DNA of 10,966 bases from Candidatus Omnitrophota bacterium (GCA_029557025.1 JAKPRU010000412.1:1-10966); one strand, 5' to 3'. Numbered from the stretch's first letter, positions 1-6,990 are shown. Notes: a model not told the origin generated them from the letters alone. Numbers and translations: made by a program.

Positions 1-1
1 G

Positions 2-697
2 GCCACACAATCGCTCTGGGCTTGGGCTCCGTATTTCCTGGAACCGGCGATGATGGCGTTTCTGTCGAAGGTGTCCAGTGTTTTTGCAGTGCTCTGCTCA
101 TTCCTCGTGTTTCCCGATGAGTCCAAATTGCTCGGTTCCGGGGTCTTCTGGACCGGGCTGCTGCTGTGCCTTCTGGGATTTTTGGGAATGACCTTCCTGG
201 GATCAACGATTCCGACGGGGGGCGCACTGATCGGGATTGTTCTACTCCTGTTTTCCGGCGTCTTCTTTGCCTGGTACGGAATCGCGGTCCGCTGGGCCAT
301 GACCGGTGTCGATTCCAGAATTGCCTTCGCGATCATTTCGATTTACACCTCGGTCGGCACAATCATCCTGATGGCCTTTTTCGGAGAACCATCCCGCCTG
401 CTGGAAATGACTCCAGACCGGCATGTTGTCCTTGTTGTGTCGGCGTTGGTGGGGATCGCATTCGCGCATGTGTTCTTTTATATCGCCATTGCGCGGATCG
501 GTGTGACAATTACCACCGGTTGCCAGCTTCTTTCTCCCTTTCTGACCGCCGTAGGCTCCTTCTTTATCTTTCACGAAGTCCTGACTTTCGGCCAATGGAC
601 TTCCGGGGCGGTGCTGCTGGCGGGGTGCGCTCTGCTGATGTGGTCCCAGGAAAAGGTCCATTCGTACCGTGCCGTGCGGAAGACCCCAGAACATTGA
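2..697 (+). CDS. EamA/DMT-family membrane transporter, 5' truncated by window edge
   Basis: The reading frame is open from base 2, giving 231 visible residues and a TGA stop at 695-697. An internal Met-Met pair at base 50 is not the start, because coding continues upstream as 'ATQSLWAWAPYFLEPAMMAF', typical EamA sequence. Full-length members are about 290-300 residues, so roughly 65 N-terminal residues are missing. The protein is almost entirely hydrophobic segments. It covers the end of the first EamA repeat and the whole second repeat, which ends in the characteristic run 'LLSPFLTAVGSFFIFHEVL' followed by a final membrane helix and a short basic cytoplasmic tail. The family exports or imports small metabolites such as amino acids, nucleotides or sugars at the inner membrane. 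The substrate cannot be read from sequence. It converges on the DUF1080 gene, with a shared terminator between them. Confidence 0.92.
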   Translation, partial: ATQSLWAWAPYFLEPAMMAFLSKVSSVFAVLCSFLVFPDESKLLGSGVFWTGLLLCLLGFLGMTFLGSTIPTGGALIGIVLLLFSGVFFAWYGIAVRWAMTGVDSRIAFAIISIYTSVGTIILMAFFGEPSRLLEMTPDRHVVLVVSALVGIAFAHVFFYIAIARIGVTITTGCQLLSPFLTAVGSFFIFHEVLTFGQWTSGAVLLAGCALLMWSQEKVHSYRAVRKTPEH

Positions 698-737
698 AAC
701 GGCGCTATTGCATCACCAAATCCATCCAAAGAAACAG

Positions 738-769
738 ACAGCCCCGGAACATCTTCGCTCCGGGGCTGT
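738..769. terminator. Likely bidirectional rho-independent terminator between convergent genes
   Basis: A perfect 11-bp inverted repeat has arms ACAGCCCCGGA (738-748) and TCCGGGGCTGT (759-769) around a 10-nt loop. On the plus strand the stem runs into TTTG after the EamA stop (41 nt away). On the minus strand it is followed by TCTGTTTCTTTGG after the DUF1080 stop (24 nt away). The T-tracts are modest on both sides, but the position between two converging stop codons supports a terminator for both. Confidence 0.75.
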
Positions 770-792
770 TTGCATACCGTTCGTTTCCGATC

Positions 793-1437
793 TTACAGAC
801 TCTTCACACGGATATTCCGGAATGCGGCCTTGTGTTTGAAACTCTTGTGCTGAAAGGCGATTCCACCTTCCTGACGTTTGTGCTTGATCCCTTCAAGCCC
901 CTCGATATCCGTGTCCTGGACGGTCTCGCCGTTGAGAATAACGGTCAAATGATTGTCTTTCACGGTAATCTCAACCGTATTCCATTCCCCAGCCGGCTTG
1001 ATCGCATTCTTTTTCGGCGCAAGAACGTTGAAGATTGCCCCGGAACTCTTCTTGCTCGGCTCTTGACCGGCATCGTCGCACAGTTGGATTTCCGGGCTGG
1101 TAATAAAGACCTCTTTTTCGGGTGTATGGAAAAGAATCCCCGTGTTGCCGTCCTTCTCGATCAGGACTTCGCATCGCAGGGTGAAATTTCGGAACTTCTT
1201 CTTGCTGATGATTGCCCACCAGTCCCAGCCATCCATCTTCAGTATGTTGTTTTCAATGCTGGGTTTTTCGCCTTCCAGTCCCTGGATAATCCAACCATCC
1301 AAGTTTTCTCCATTGAACAGCAATTCGAATCCCTGACTTTTTTCCTCCGCACTGAGATCAACACTGCCCGCAATCAGCGGGAAACTCAGCAACGCCATAC
1401 AGCATCCGGTTACCAATAATCGACTTATCCTGTCCAT
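793..1437 (-). CDS. Exported DUF1080 / 3-keto-disaccharide hydrolase-family protein
   Basis: The protein has 214 residues, close to the usual single-domain length. An N-terminal signal sequence covers about residues 1-25 (basic 'MDRISR' then a hydrophobic stretch ending 'LIAGS'). A V-T-G-C lipobox-like match at 9-12 is probably too early to be used. The domain runs from about residue 36 to the end: 'FELLFNGENLDGW' (37-49), 'NTGILFH' (98-104), 'PEIQLCDD' (115-122, the family E-x-Q-x-x-D signature), 'KPAGEWNTVEI' (147-157), 'LNGETV' (168-173), 'GGIAFQHKS' (191-199) and 'FRNIRVK' (206-212). The fold is a concanavalin-like beta-sandwich. Characterised members cleave 3-keto-glycosides outside the cytoplasm, and that activity is inferred here from family only. 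An AAGGAG ribosome-binding site lies on the minus strand at 1444-1449, fixing the ATG. It follows the isomerase-like gene by 229 bp with no clear terminator between, so the two may be co-transcribed. Confidence 0.93.
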   Translation of the reverse strand: MDRISRLLVTGCCMALLSFPLIAGSVDLSAEEKSQGFELLFNGENLDGWIIQGLEGEKPSIENNILKMDGWDWWAIISKKKFRNFTLRCEVLIEKDGNTGILFHTPEKEVFITSPEIQLCDDAGQEPSKKSSGAIFNVLAPKKNAIKPAGEWNTVEITVKDNHLTVILNGETVQDTDIEGLEGIKHKRQEGGIAFQHKSFKHKAAFRNIRVKSL

Positions 1438-1666
1438 GCACAGCTCCTTGATTCATCGGCTTGACATGCCGAATTTTTTCGGTTGGGATGTCCCGGCGGG
1501 TTCAATCCTCAACAAGCCACCGTCATGCGGTCACCTACAATATATCTCAAATTACCCAGATTCCAAAAGCATGTACATTCCACTCGGTATGCCGTGGAGA
1601 ATAATACCTTTCAGGCCGCGGGAAGCGGATTGGAGACCCGTGTCACGGATTCCCGTGGAGTAATTC

Positions 1667-3235
1667 TCAAGCCTCCTCGATGATTTCCAGGCCAAGCGCC
1701 TTGCCGAACTCCACCAAGGGCGCTTTCACGTCCCCATATACAGTTACGCGATGCCAACCGAACCGGTTCCATTCATTGAACATCTTCTCAAGATCACCGC
1801 ACACCTCGGCGGCCAGTTTCGTTCGGCACCCTCGTTCAGTCTCCAGATTGCCTGCTGCCTTCGCCTGGTGAATGACCATTTGCTTACGTTTGAGACTTGT
1901 ACGAAACGAAGTAGTCATGTATCCCGCGGGCAAGAACGACTGCGCACAGGCCCCCCGTGGATCGCGATTATGTAACGTCCGAATATCGTACTCGTTCGAC
2001 TCGCACTTTGAACCGAAGGCTTTTGTCGTCGCCACGCAGTGGGAATAGACAACCCGGTTCTTCGATGTGTCCAAAGCAGGATCGGCGACATAGCCGGGAC
2101 GATCGGTAAGGATTCGAGCCATCAACATGCTGACCGTATCATCCGGCGCAGCCTCGCAGACACCTTGCCCGCCGTCATTGAGAATCTGCATGAATCCGAG
2201 GCAGGGATAGGCCGACAGTTTGCCTGCCGCGAAGCCTCCAAGACAGTTCATGGTGACACTGTCCGTACCATGCTTCTTGAGCAGTTCCAGCGTGGCCAGG
2301 TACACGGCTGCCGCGTTTCGGATCGGTTCGGGTCCCGGCTCGACGACTTTTCGGGCTTGCCGGGACCAACGGTCCGCCCACTCGGCTGCCTGGTCTCGAT
2401 CCACTTTCTCATAGAAGGCATTCAGGTCCTCAAAGTCCACATAAATCCCCTTTGAGCCAAGGAAGTCCCGCTCCTCTCCGGACTTGCCCCCTGTAACAAT
2501 CAGAAATCTCGACTCCTTGAGACGCTTCACACACTCTCCAATGTCTGTCAGAGAAACAGGATCATCCGCGCATCTCGGCTCTCCTGTCTTGGGAAAAGTG
2601 CTGCGATAGACATCCCAGCACTTGCGGGCAAATGAAGCGGGGGTAACATCCGGTTTTCGGGCATCCGCGAATTGTCGAACTACGGCGATCATGTCATCCG
2701 GTCGAGTAGCGGAAACAGCCCCGACTGGAAGTCCCTCCTCACGCAGTTGACCGTAGGCTGTCAGGAAAAGACCGGACCCGCCCAGAAATTCATCCGCCAC
2801 AACCAGGGGCTTCCCCAGCCGGCCGATCTCAAGAAGCGGCGCACGCTGCGCCCAATCCAGCGTGAGGACACACACCAGGTAACCGTCCACTTCGTCTTTC
2901 AGCGCCGTTGCTTTCTGCCCATCCTCCGGCCGCTTGATCGTTACAGGCACGAGCTCGATTTCCGGGCAGTTTTTCTCCAACAGCGCGAGAATTTCCTGCT
3001 GTCGGCCTTGGGCGTCAAAACCGGGATACGGCCAGAGCTCACGAACCTCCGTGTTCGACAGAAAAACGGCGGCCACACGCACCTTGCCCCGTTGGCTGTC
3101 GCCGGCAGCCTGGGCTGAGGATGTCAACCCATGCGCCGCCACAGCGGCGGCGCCGCCAAGACCCTGGAGGAAACGCCGCCGATTCACGGCAGCAAGACAA
3201 CCGAAACACGAACCGTTCGACCCGGGCTGACACAT
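1667..3235 (-). CDS. Tat-exported L-fucose/arabinose isomerase-like protein
   Basis: The chosen ATG gives 522 residues. An upstream in-frame ATG at 3346 is rejected because 3235 has an AGGAG site 7 nt away and places a twin-arginine signal correctly: 'NRRRFLQGLGG' (18-28), a hydrophobic stretch, then 'SSAQA' (39-43). The mature part starts with an alpha/beta domain ('KVRVAAVFLSN', 51-61). It continues to a C-terminal half with 'CLGGFAAGKLSAYPCLGFMQ' (331-350), 'NDGGQGVCEAAPDDTVSML' (353-371), 'DRPGYVADPALD' (378-389) and 'VYSHCVATTK' (396-405). This Cys/Glu/Asp/His-rich layout resembles sugar-isomerase-fold (FucI/AraA-like) proteins, where Glu, Asp and His bind a divalent metal. E361, D365/D366 and H399 are candidate ligands, not mapped. 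The fold assignment is moderate and the activity unknown. Odd points are a sugar-isomerase-like protein carrying a Tat signal and three cysteines (2, 10, 13) ahead of the arginines. It may head a transcript with the DUF1080 gene. Confidence 0.85.
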   Translation of the reverse strand: MCQPGSNGSCFGCLAAVNRRRFLQGLGGAAAVAAHGLTSSAQAAGDSQRGKVRVAAVFLSNTEVRELWPYPGFDAQGRQQEILALLEKNCPEIELVPVTIKRPEDGQKATALKDEVDGYLVCVLTLDWAQRAPLLEIGRLGKPLVVADEFLGGSGLFLTAYGQLREEGLPVGAVSATRPDDMIAVVRQFADARKPDVTPASFARKCWDVYRSTFPKTGEPRCADDPVSLTDIGECVKRLKESRFLIVTGGKSGEERDFLGSKGIYVDFEDLNAFYEKVDRDQAAEWADRWSRQARKVVEPGPEPIRNAAAVYLATLELLKKHGTDSVTMNCLGGFAAGKLSAYPCLGFMQILNDGGQGVCEAAPDDTVSMLMARILTDRPGYVADPALDTSKNRVVYSHCVATTKAFGSKCESNEYDIRTLHNRDPRGACAQSFLPAGYMTTSFRTSLKRKQMVIHQAKAAGNLETERGCRTKLAAEVCGDLEKMFNEWNRFGWHRVTVYGDVKAPLVEFGKALGLEIIEEA

Positions 3236-3242
3236 GGTATTT

Positions 3243-3247
3243 CTCCT
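3243..3247 (-). promoter_or_regulatory. Ribosome-binding site that decides the isomerase-like start
   Basis: AGGAG on the minus strand lies 7 nt before the ATG at 3235-3233. The longer alternative start at 3346 has no such site and would bury the twin-arginine motif about 55 residues in. Confidence 0.8.
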
Positions 3248-3313
3248 GTTCAAAAAAACAGACGCCGCAAGGGCCGGGCAGCGACTGCAGATATACGTTC
3301 TTTCTGAAAATTT

Positions 3314-3342
3314 ATGGTAATTCATGCTTTGAAGTGCGTCAA
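3314..3342 (-). promoter_or_regulatory. Candidate sigma70-type promoter for the isomerase-like gene
   Basis: On the minus strand, TTGACG (3342-3337, 5/6 match to the -35 consensus) is followed by a 17-bp spacer and TACCAT (3319-3314, 4/6 match to -10). The start codon is about 80 nt downstream. Spacing is ideal and the location upstream of a minus-strand gene fits; there is no experimental support. Confidence 0.45.
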
Positions 3343-3457
3343 GCAAAAAAAGCGGCCATCTCCAACACAGAACCTATCGCCCCGGAACCCCGGCCTGCAG
3401 AAACCTGATTCCATACATTCGGCTTACGTTTCGGACGAGCGGAAAATTAAAAATGAA

Positions 3458-3509
3458 ACAGGGACCGGTGGTGTAATGCGAGCGGTGGAAGCAGTAAACC
3501 GGTCCCTGT
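3458..3509 (-). terminator. Rho-independent terminator of the pseudopilin gene
   Basis: A perfect 12-bp inverted repeat has arms ACAGGGACCGGT (3458-3469) and ACCGGTCCCTGT (3498-3509) around an unusually long 28-nt loop. In minus-strand RNA the stem is followed by a U-rich run (TTCATTTTTAATTTTCC). It begins 36 nt past the pseudopilin stop. The long loop is atypical, but stem, T-tract and position agree. Confidence 0.8.
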
Positions 3510-3545
3510 CCTGGAGGGGAAGGGGATTAAACCCTGCTATGTGCT

Positions 3546-3908
3546 TTACTTCGGATGGACGAACCTGGAAATCACTCTCCAGAATTCATCTTTACATCCT
3601 TCCTTACTTTCCAATTTCAAGAAAATTGTATCACTATTCACTGAGAAGTCAACCCTTCTTGGCAAAATTTGTCCCCGCGCAGTGAAAATGTCATCCTGGG
3701 ATTCCGGCGGATAGGTGTTATTGTCCAGGTAATCCATTTCATGCGCCTTGGCGATCGCGCGGATGTCGGATTGCACGCGAGACACTTTCGCTCGAATTCG
3801 TGTATTCATAAAATCCGGGATCACAATCGCGGCCAGGATTGCGATAATGGCGACAACAATAAGGAGTTCGATGAGAGTGAATCCCCGTTTTCTGTGAAGG
3901 AGGTGCAT
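3546..3908 (-). CDS. Type II secretion / type IV pilin-like prepilin (pseudopilin)
   Basis: The protein has 120 residues. The start is fixed by AAGGAGG 10 nt upstream; a longer in-frame reading to 4013 is rejected because the leader would be too long. The leader 'MHLLHRKRG' is short and basic, and the prepilin peptidase site lies between G9 and F10. It is followed by 'FTLIELLIVVAIIAILAAI' with Glu at +5 of the mature protein (E14), then 'RAKVSRVQSDIRAIAKAHE' and 'DNNTYPP' (62-68). This is the GspG-like architecture: an N-terminal helix that is membrane segment and polymerisation spine, then a small soluble domain. The family is about 130-150 residues, so this is a short member, with a single cysteine (C105). 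No other secretion or pilus gene is next to it. In Lentisphaerae, Hydrogenedentota and similar bacteria such pseudopilins are often numerous and scattered. The role (pseudopilus subunit or surface protein) is uncertain. Confidence 0.92.
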   Translation of the reverse strand: MHLLHRKRGFTLIELLIVVAIIAILAAIVIPDFMNTRIRAKVSRVQSDIRAIAKAHEMDYLDNNTYPPESQDDIFTARGQILPRRVDFSVNSDTIFLKLESKEGCKDEFWRVISRFVHPK

Positions 3909-3918
3909 TGTTGTTTTC

Positions 3919-3925
3919 CCTCCTT
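3919..3925 (-). promoter_or_regulatory. Strong ribosome-binding site of the pseudopilin
   Basis: AAGGAGG on the minus strand lies 10 nt before the ATG at 3908-3906. A TAGAAT -10-like hexamer lies a little further upstream, but I see no convincing -35 element for it. Confidence 0.8.
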
Positions 3926-3987
3926 TTGTATGGATTCTATGCCGCGTAGTGAACAGAGAGCCTGTGGATTCCCGTCCGGCATAACCT

Positions 3988-4049
3988 CCGATTCCGTGAC
4001 CAGTCGGCAACAAGATACCCTTCCCTGGTCCGGCGCCATATCGAATCGG
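3988..4049 (-). promoter_or_regulatory. Two-tier inverted repeat upstream of pseudopilin (possible structured leader or operator)
   Basis: Outer arms CCGATTC (3988-3994) and GAATCGG (4043-4049) enclose inner arms GACCAG (3998-4003) and CTGGTC (4025-4030), each perfectly complementary. The element is 80-141 bp upstream of the pseudopilin start and could be a folded leader RNA or paired operator sites. Function is not known. Confidence 0.3.
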
Positions 4050-4166
4050 TTTACTTCAATATACATCGTTTGAATTTGCCGTGTTAATCAGCCAAAAATC
4101 ACAAGATGCCTTATTTTGATGCCGCGATGGATCGGAGTTCCCCCTCTGGAAAGGGGTCACGAATAA

Positions 4167-4195
4167 TTGATTCCTGGCGGGGGCTGGGCTATGCT
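4167..4195 (+). promoter_or_regulatory. Candidate sigma70-type promoter for the hydrolase operon
   Basis: TTGATT (4167-4172, 4/6) is followed by a 17-bp GC-rich spacer and TATGCT (4190-4195, 4/6), about 115 bp upstream of the hydrolase ATG. Spacing and position are right; the match is moderate. Confidence 0.4.
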
Positions 4196-4295
4196 CCCTT
4201 TTGCATGACATAATTGCATCGTCATTCAGCCTGGATGGAGCTGTCGGAAGACCGGATCGGGTGTTTGCCGGATCCGAAAAATATTCCATCCAGAC

Positions 4296-4301
4296 AAGGA
4301 G
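4296..4301 (+). promoter_or_regulatory. Ribosome-binding site that decides the hydrolase start
   Basis: AAGGAG lies 8 nt before the ATG at 4310. The upstream in-frame ATG at 4214 lacks such a site and would put 32 non-signal-like residues before the signal peptide. Confidence 0.85.
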
Positions 4302-4309
4302 ACTCGGCC

Positions 4310-6883
4310 ATGTTCGGACACAAGACCATTCTAGCCCTGTTTCTGGCAGTCGGGTTGGCGTTAGCGCTCGACCTGTGTGCATCCGTTCCGTCGACCGCAG
4401 CGGGATCGCCGGAGCGCCCCGTCAGCCGGGTGGCCATTATCACCGGCGAGAAAAGCACCCAGCCGGAGCGAAAAGCCGCAGAGATATTTCAAAAGCGTAT
4501 TCTGAAGCGAAGCGCCATATCAGCCGAAATCGCCGCGGAAAAAGATGCCGCCGCAAACCCGCTCATGGAAAAGGCCGAGATGACATTCGTTGTGGGCACG
4601 CCCGAAGGGAATGGGCTATCGAAAGACCTGATGCAGAAACTGGGTGTCAAACGACCCAGTCTTCCCAATTCCGATATCCTGCATCCGGAGGGATTTGCGG
4701 TCAAATCCGGTGTTGTGAATGGGAAGGACGTCATTCTCATCGCCGGAACCGATGAGCGGGGCACGCTTTACGGTGTGGGTTGGATGTTACGGGCGATGAC
4801 ATATCGCGCGGACTCCTTACTGATTCCGAGCATAGATGTCCGGGAGAAACCGGCTTTTTTCATCCGGGGAGGACGACCGACCGGACCCGGCAGCCGGGCA
4901 AGACAATACGGAAACCTTCGGCCTCAAACTCCGGAAGAAACCGTGGAAGTCATGGAAGACCTGATGTTGCTTGGAACGAACGTTTTTGAGGAAGACCCGG
5001 TGGAAATGCGCTCCACATACGGCATGTTGACCGCATTCGGGAGAACACTGAACCAGATGCCCGCAAATGCCGACGGATCGCCGGGATTTCCACGCGAATG
5101 GGCAGCGGACGGCGGGCGCTCACGAAGATATGTTTGCCCTTCCATCCCGGAAGCGCGAAAGGCTCTGCTCGAATCGTTCGACCAAATGTTTCGGTCCGCC
5201 CCGGATTATGATTTCTTCACAACAAACTCCGGCGATGAAGGCGGATGCCGCTGTGAGAAATGTATGCCTTGGGGGAATACCTATATTCGACTACTTCACG
5301 AAGTCGCAGACCTTCTGCACAAATATCATCCGAACTGTAAAATTATGGCGACCAACCAGGATCTGACAAACGAGGGCAATCAGGCTATTTTTGATTACCT
5401 GAACAGCCGGGATTCCAGTTGGCTCTATGCCATTCGTTACGGCCCCGGCGCGGACGAGATGCAGACGTACATCCGGGGGCCTGTCAATCCGAGATGGTTT
5501 GAATATGAGGGATTCGGCCCCTTGGGTAATTACCTGAAATACATGTTTCATGAGTTGCCCCGAACTACTACGATTGCCCTCTACAGTGATATCACCCACT
5601 GGATGCAGGCTCAGTACGCGGTGCCGCATCCGGACATCGTACTCGCGGCGATTTATGACCGTCGATCCTGGAATGCCCGTCCGCGCAACTTCCACAAAGT
5701 GGCACAAGAGATTCTCCATTACTCCGTCGGGGATAAGCATTACAGCGAGGGAATGCACGATGATTTCAATAAGTGGTTCTGGTACCGTCTTCTCTGGAAT
5801 CCCAATCAGGATGCCGAATCGATTACGAAAGAGTATTGCCGGTACTGGTTCGGACCCGAAGCACAGGATGAAATCGCCCAAGCCATTTTCCTCATGGAAG
5901 AAACCCTGGAAAAACCGCTGATGGATAATCCCGGCGTCGCGAAAGCGGTCGATCTTCTTCGTTCGGGCGGGAAGAAGATCCCGGACAATCTGTTACAGAA
6001 TGATTATCGATGGAGAATTATTACAGAAAAGGCCCTGATGGACCTGTACCTTCAAATGCTGGTCCGGAGAGGGCAGGCAATCAAGGAGGAAACGGTCCCC
6101 ATATTGGAGCGTGCAAGACAATCCTCCGATCCCTCAAACGACGTGGCGGAAGCGCTGAAGATTCTGGACCAACCACTGGAAACAGACGCGATGAAGGCAA
6201 TCAAGGAGGAAGCGAAGGAGCGCGGGGAAGAATCAAACCGGGTAATCGGATATCGCGAACCGGTCGTCTTTCTAGTCGATCAGGGATTCGACCTGACGGA
6301 AATCGAATGGTGGAAGAAAACTCTTCAGACCAGCCTGAACAGCAAGAACGATGCGCACATTCGTAACGCTGTCGAAACGGTCTTATGCTACGATGACCCC
6401 GGCGAAGGAGGGTTCTACGATGATGTGGGATGGCCCAACGAATCGGAACATCTAACCAATGGGGAAACACTATGGGGCTTCGCTCCGTTCCGTGGTCCCG
6501 CAAAATTGTCTCATTACAATCTTGCCTACTCGTTCGGACAAGCAGATCGCGGTGTAACCTTCCGCTACGACGGCCTTGACCCTGATGCGGAGTATGTTGT
6601 TCGAATCTCCGTGGGGCTTCACGGAGAGGAAGAGATAGACATGCTTCCAGAGGCGGAATTGGAGGAAGGTCTGACCGCAGATGGTGAGGTAATCAGCGAG
6701 GGATTTCCGATCCCCAAGGGAGATGTGCAATTCCGGGAATTCGATATCCCTTCGACGGTTACGCGGGATGGAACAGTGGAAATATCTCTCACAGGTAAAT
6801 CCAAGACTTTGCCCGTAACCGGGCTATTCGAAATCTGGTTGATGCGCAAGGATAGGATGCCCTGGACCAGTCGGGTGGAATGA
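4310..6883 (+). CDS. Large exported glycoside-hydrolase-like protein with alpha-glucuronidase-type N-terminal domain
   Basis: The protein has 857 residues. A signal peptide covers about residues 1-32 ('MFGHKTILALFLAVGLALAL' then 'STAAGS'). Residues about 38-176 look like the small alpha/beta domain in front of GH67/GH20-type enzymes: 'ERKAAEIFQKRIL' (53-65), 'FVVGTPEGN' (93-101), 'GFAVKS' (128-133), 'DVILIAGTDERGTLYGVGWML' in part (140-160). A barrel-like region follows from about 180, with 'FFIRGGRP' (183-190), 'GTNVFEEDP' (222-230) and the striking 'SGDEGGCRCEKCMPWG' (307-322). The adjacent D309-E310 are candidate catalytic residues, and C313, C315, C318 form a tight cysteine cluster. A Trp/Tyr-rich helical region ('KWFWYRLLWNPNQDAE', about residue 490) follows, and a beta-rich domain ends the protein. 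Similar proteins are annotated as alpha-glucuronidase-like or DUF4838-type; the substrate is not known. It probably leads the operon with the propeller and ThuA genes. Confidence 0.88.
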   Translation: MFGHKTILALFLAVGLALALDLCASVPSTAAGSPERPVSRVAIITGEKSTQPERKAAEIFQKRILKRSAISAEIAAEKDAAANPLMEKAEMTFVVGTPEGNGLSKDLMQKLGVKRPSLPNSDILHPEGFAVKSGVVNGKDVILIAGTDERGTLYGVGWMLRAMTYRADSLLIPSIDVREKPAFFIRGGRPTGPGSRARQYGNLRPQTPEETVEVMEDLMLLGTNVFEEDPVEMRSTYGMLTAFGRTLNQMPANADGSPGFPREWAADGGRSRRYVCPSIPEARKALLESFDQMFRSAPDYDFFTTNSGDEGGCRCEKCMPWGNTYIRLLHEVADLLHKYHPNCKIMATNQDLTNEGNQAIFDYLNSRDSSWLYAIRYGPGADEMQTYIRGPVNPRWFEYEGFGPLGNYLKYMFHELPRTTTIALYSDITHWMQAQYAVPHPDIVLAAIYDRRSWNARPRNFHKVAQEILHYSVGDKHYSEGMHDDFNKWFWYRLLWNPNQDAESITKEYCRYWFGPEAQDEIAQAIFLMEETLEKPLMDNPGVAKAVDLLRSGGKKIPDNLLQNDYRWRIITEKALMDLYLQMLVRRGQAIKEETVPILERARQSSDPSNDVAEALKILDQPLETDAMKAIKEEAKERGEESNRVIGYREPVVFLVDQGFDLTEIEWWKKTLQTSLNSKNDAHIRNAVETVLCYDDPGEGGFYDDVGWPNESEHLTNGETLWGFAPFRGPAKLSHYNLAYSFGQADRGVTFRYDGLDPDAEYVVRISVGLHGEEEIDMLPEAELEEGLTADGEVISEGFPIPKGDVQFREFDIPSTVTRDGTVEISLTGKSKTLPVTGLFEIWLMRKDRMPWTSRVE

Positions 6884-6985
6884 GAATACATTCCTTCGCG
6901 ATTCGGGAGTCGCGGTCAAGTACGGATGACATTTTCATTCCGAACGGGTCGGCCTTCGGTGCTTACTTGATACAAGACCACATTC

Positions 6986-6990
6986 GGAGG
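6986..6990 (+). promoter_or_regulatory. Ribosome-binding site favouring the longer propeller-protein start
   Basis: GGAGG lies 8 nt before the ATG at 6999. The competing ATG at 7053 has GGAG only 4 nt away. The first has the better spacing; the second gives the more conventional signal peptide. Confidence 0.55.

Larger units (their letters stand above)
3236..3545. other. Intergenic region between pseudopilin and isomerase-like gene
   Basis: This 310-bp stretch contains no credible gene. Reading along the minus strand it holds the terminator of the pseudopilin (3509-3458), about 115 bp with nothing recognisable, then the candidate promoter (3342-3314) and ribosome-binding site of the isomerase-like gene. 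Confidence 0.7.
3909..4309. other. Divergent intergenic region between pseudopilin and glycoside-hydrolase gene
   Basis: This 401-bp non-coding region separates the minus-strand pseudopilin from the plus-strand hydrolase operon. From left to right it holds the pseudopilin ribosome-binding site, a two-tier inverted repeat (3988-4049), a TTCAA/TTGAA dyad (4055-4074), a small CCCCT/AGGGG hairpin (4141-4156, no T-tract), the candidate plus-strand promoter (4167-4195) and the hydrolase ribosome-binding site. No RNA gene or small ORF with support was found. Confidence 0.7.

Noticed and set aside
166..1419. Long plus-strand open frame (417 codons)
   Set aside because: It overlaps the EamA gene in another frame and then runs antisense to the DUF1080 gene. 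The translation is Arg/Cys-rich without any family motif, and no ribosome-binding site is evident.
1644..1657. CACGG/CCGTG hairpin between isomerase-like and DUF1080 genes
   Set aside because: Only a 5-bp stem, and no T-tract follows on the minus strand, so it is not called a terminator.
3236..3346. 37-residue N-terminal extension of the isomerase-like protein
   Set aside because: The internal ATG at 3235 has a good ribosome-binding site and places the twin-arginine motif at residues 19-21. The extension would also cover the candidate promoter.
4214..4309. 32-residue N-terminal extension of the hydrolase
   Set aside because: No ribosome-binding site before it, and the ATG at 4310 has AAGGAG at 8 nt and a clean signal peptide.
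5291..5881. Minus-strand open frame of 196 codons inside the hydrolase gene
   Set aside because: It is antisense to a well-supported gene with typical coding bias on the plus strand, and no recognisable family was seen.
6897..6914. CGCGA/TCGCG hairpin just after the hydrolase stop
   Set aside because: Five-base-pair stem with no T-tract on the plus strand; unlikely to end transcription, which supports read-through into the propeller gene.
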